Source of the DNA: Chloroflexota bacterium
GTDB taxonomy: Bacteria; Chloroflexota; Limnocylindria; Limnocylindrales; CSP1-4
DNA: 6,812 nt
Direction: 5' to 3'
Assembly (NCBI GenBank): GCA_021812735.1
Contig: JAKAMV010000570.1
Span: 1 to 6,812 of the forward strand
Shown here piece by piece: positions 5,652 through 6,812 of this stretch. Under the pieces are notes generated by a model. That model ran no database searches. It was given only the letters and a program-made list of their open reading frames with translations, and was not told where the DNA came from. Position 1 is the first letter of the stretch, and every line of letters begins with the position of its first letter. The position numbers and the translations under genes were made by a program.

Positions 5652-5814
5652 CCGGTGGCGCCCATCGGCCGCCGAGCGCCCACCGCCAAGAACGCATCTC
5701 CACCGCCAGGTGCCGCTCGGTCGGGGGAGGACCGGGCGCCTCCTGGGGGCGTGTAGGTGAGCCTGCGGAGCGGCGTCCACCGCGATTCGCGCAGGGTGAA
5801 GAGCGAGGCCGATC
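5652..5814. other. Convergent gap between the diguanylate cyclase and the aldehyde dehydrogenase
   Basis: 163 nt without a gene. CCACCGCCA occurs twice, exactly 20 bp apart (5680-5688 and 5700-5708). Short inverted repeats are CGCGA-T-TCGCG (5781-5791) and CCTGCG/CGCAGG (5762-5767 with 5790-5795), the second enclosing the first. Either could help end transcription of the facing genes, but no T-run follows and I do not call a terminator. Confidence 0.4.
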
Positions 5815-6812
5815 TCAAGGCCGCGGTCGGAGCGTGATCCATGTGGTCTTGGTCTCGGTGTACTGGTCGTGGGCGTGGACGCTCTTGTCGTGGCCGCCGA
5901 AGCCGGACAGCTTGTAGCCGCCGAACGGCGTCGTCTGGTCGCCCTCGGCATAGGCGTTGATTCCGACCACGCCCGCCCGGAGCTCGCGTGCCACGCGGTG
6001 CGCCACGTGGAGGTCGTCGGTGTAGACGGAGGCGCCCAGGCCGTACGGCGTGTCGTTCGCGATGCGGACCGCCTCCTCCTCGGTGTCGAACTCGATCACC
6101 GACAGGACGGGCCCGAAGATCTCCTCCCGCGCGACCCGCATGTCGTTGCGGACGTTGTCGAGGATCGTGGGGCCGACGAAGTAGCCGCCGGTCTCGCGCA
6201 GGATCTGCTCCCCGCCGGCCACCACCCGCGCGCCCTCGCCCATGCCCGACTCGACGTAGTCGAGCACGGTGTTCATCTGGCTGCGGCTGACGAGCGGCCC
6301 GAGCCGGCTTGACGGGTCGAGCGGGTCGCCCACGGGCCAGTTGACGAGCTCGGACACCAGCGCCTCGAGCAGCGCCGCGCGTCTGGAGCGGTGGACGATG
6401 AGCCGCGAGCCGGCGGAGCAGTTCTCGCCCATGTTCATGAAGATCGCGATGGCAGCGTTGGCCGCCACCGACGCGAGGTCCGTCACGTCGGGGAACACGA
6501 TCTGCGGGCTCTTGCCGCCGAGCTCGAGCAGCACGCGCTTGAGGTTGCCGTCGGCCGAGTAGTGGAGGAAGCGGCGGCCGACGTCGGTGGAGCCGGTGAA
6601 CGCGAGGCAGTCCACGTCGGGGTGGCGGCCCAGCGCCTCGCCCACGCTCCCGCCCGGGCCGGGGACCACGTTGAGCACGCCGTCGGGGATCCCGGCCTCG
6701 GTCGCGAGCTCGGCGATCCGCAGCAGCGAGAGCGCGGTGTACGAGGCGGGCTTGATGACCATCGTGTTGCCGGTCGCGAGTGCGGGGCCCATCTTCCAGG
6801 CGGCCATGAGCG
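5815..6812 (-). CDS. NAD(P)+-dependent aldehyde dehydrogenase, PuuC-like, N-terminus beyond right window edge
   Basis: Oxidises an aldehyde to the carboxylic acid in the cytoplasm. The frame stays open to the edge; the 330 residues counted here start at an internal Met (codon 6807-6805), and about 150 residues of the usual 480-500 are missing. Numbered from that Met, the cofactor-binding part shows GNTMVIKPASYTALSLL (K19) and FTGSTDVGRRF (70-80), the general base E95 lies in LLELGGKSPQIVF, the catalytic C130 in MNMGENCSAGSRL, and EEIFGPV is at 228-234. All key residues are intact. The end, FGGYKLSGFGGHDKSVHAHDQYTETKT in outline, resembles gamma-glutamyl-gamma-aminobutyraldehyde dehydrogenase (PuuC) of putrescine breakdown, whose tail has a similar GRDKS..A..KFTE.KT pattern. 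The substrate cannot be fixed from this: betaine-aldehyde or other omega-amino aldehydes are possible. No partner gene of a polyamine pathway is in view, and any operon lies to the right. Confidence 0.94.
   Translation of the reverse strand, partial: LMAAWKMGPALATGNTMVIKPASYTALSLLRIAELATEAGIPDGVLNVVPGPGGSVGEALGRHPDVDCLAFTGSTDVGRRFLHYSADGNLKRVLLELGGKSPQIVFPDVTDLASVAANAAIAIFMNMGENCSAGSRLIVHRSRRAALLEALVSELVNWPVGDPLDPSSRLGPLVSRSQMNTVLDYVESGMGEGARVVAGGEQILRETGGYFVGPTILDNVRNDMRVAREEIFGPVLSVIEFDTEEEAVRIANDTPYGLGASVYTDDLHVAHRVARELRAGVVGINAYAEGDQTTPFGGYKLSGFGGHDKSVHAHDQYTETKTTWITLRPRP

Noticed and set aside
4926..5951. 341-codon minus-strand open frame over the cyclase and into the dehydrogenase
   Set aside because: It overlaps two well supported genes and has no recognisable domain.
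1..6812. CRISPR array, tRNA, rRNA, IS element or prophage
   Set aside because: No regularly spaced repeats, cloverleaf-like segment, transposase or terminal repeats were seen on either strand.

Overview
The window is a high-GC (roughly 70%) bacterial chromosomal segment with six protein-coding genes, two of them cut by the window edges. From left to right: a primary sigma factor (RpoD/SigA type, minus strand, start inside, C-terminal half off the left edge); a plus-strand two-component pair (OmpR-family response regulator followed by an overlapping HAMP histidine kinase); a minus-strand two-domain YbjN/type III chaperone-like (TY-Chap) protein; a plus-strand membrane diguanylate cyclase (GGDEF); and a minus-strand NAD(P)+-dependent aldehyde dehydrogenase (PuuC/GabD-type superfamily) whose N-terminus is off the right edge. 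No RNA gene, IS element, CRISPR array or phage gene was seen.

The organism is not fixed by the sequence. High GC, very Ala/Arg/Asp/Gly-rich proteins, mixed translation initiation (one gene with a near-perfect Shine-Dalgarno, two with none), the YbjN-like two-domain protein and a primary sigma factor with a large insert between regions 1.2 and 2 all fit a deep-branching high-GC lineage. A Chloroflexota lineage (for example Limnocylindria-like) or Actinomycetota is my best guess, held weakly.

Layout: 1-1013 rpoD (minus); 1014-1313 a divergent control region with a perfect 10+10 bp inverted repeat, a good sigma70-type promoter facing rpoD and overlapping -35 boxes for the two directions; 1314-3105 the regulator/kinase operon (8 bp overlap); 3106-3177 a short convergent gap with alternative hairpins; 3178-4134 the TY-Chap-like gene; 4135-4562 a divergent, GC-rich gene-free region with several inverted repeats; 4563-5651 the diguanylate cyclase; 5652-5814 a convergent gap; 5815-6812 the aldehyde dehydrogenase.

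Functionally the window is rich in regulation (housekeeping transcription, a membrane-stress-like two-component system and c-di-GMP synthesis) next to an unrelated catabolic enzyme. Nothing in the arrangement proves the genes form one system: apart from the regulator/kinase pair, every gene is transcribed against its neighbours. The points most worth a second look are the sigma-factor insert, the palindrome at the predicted rpoD transcription start, and the orphan TY-Chap-like protein.
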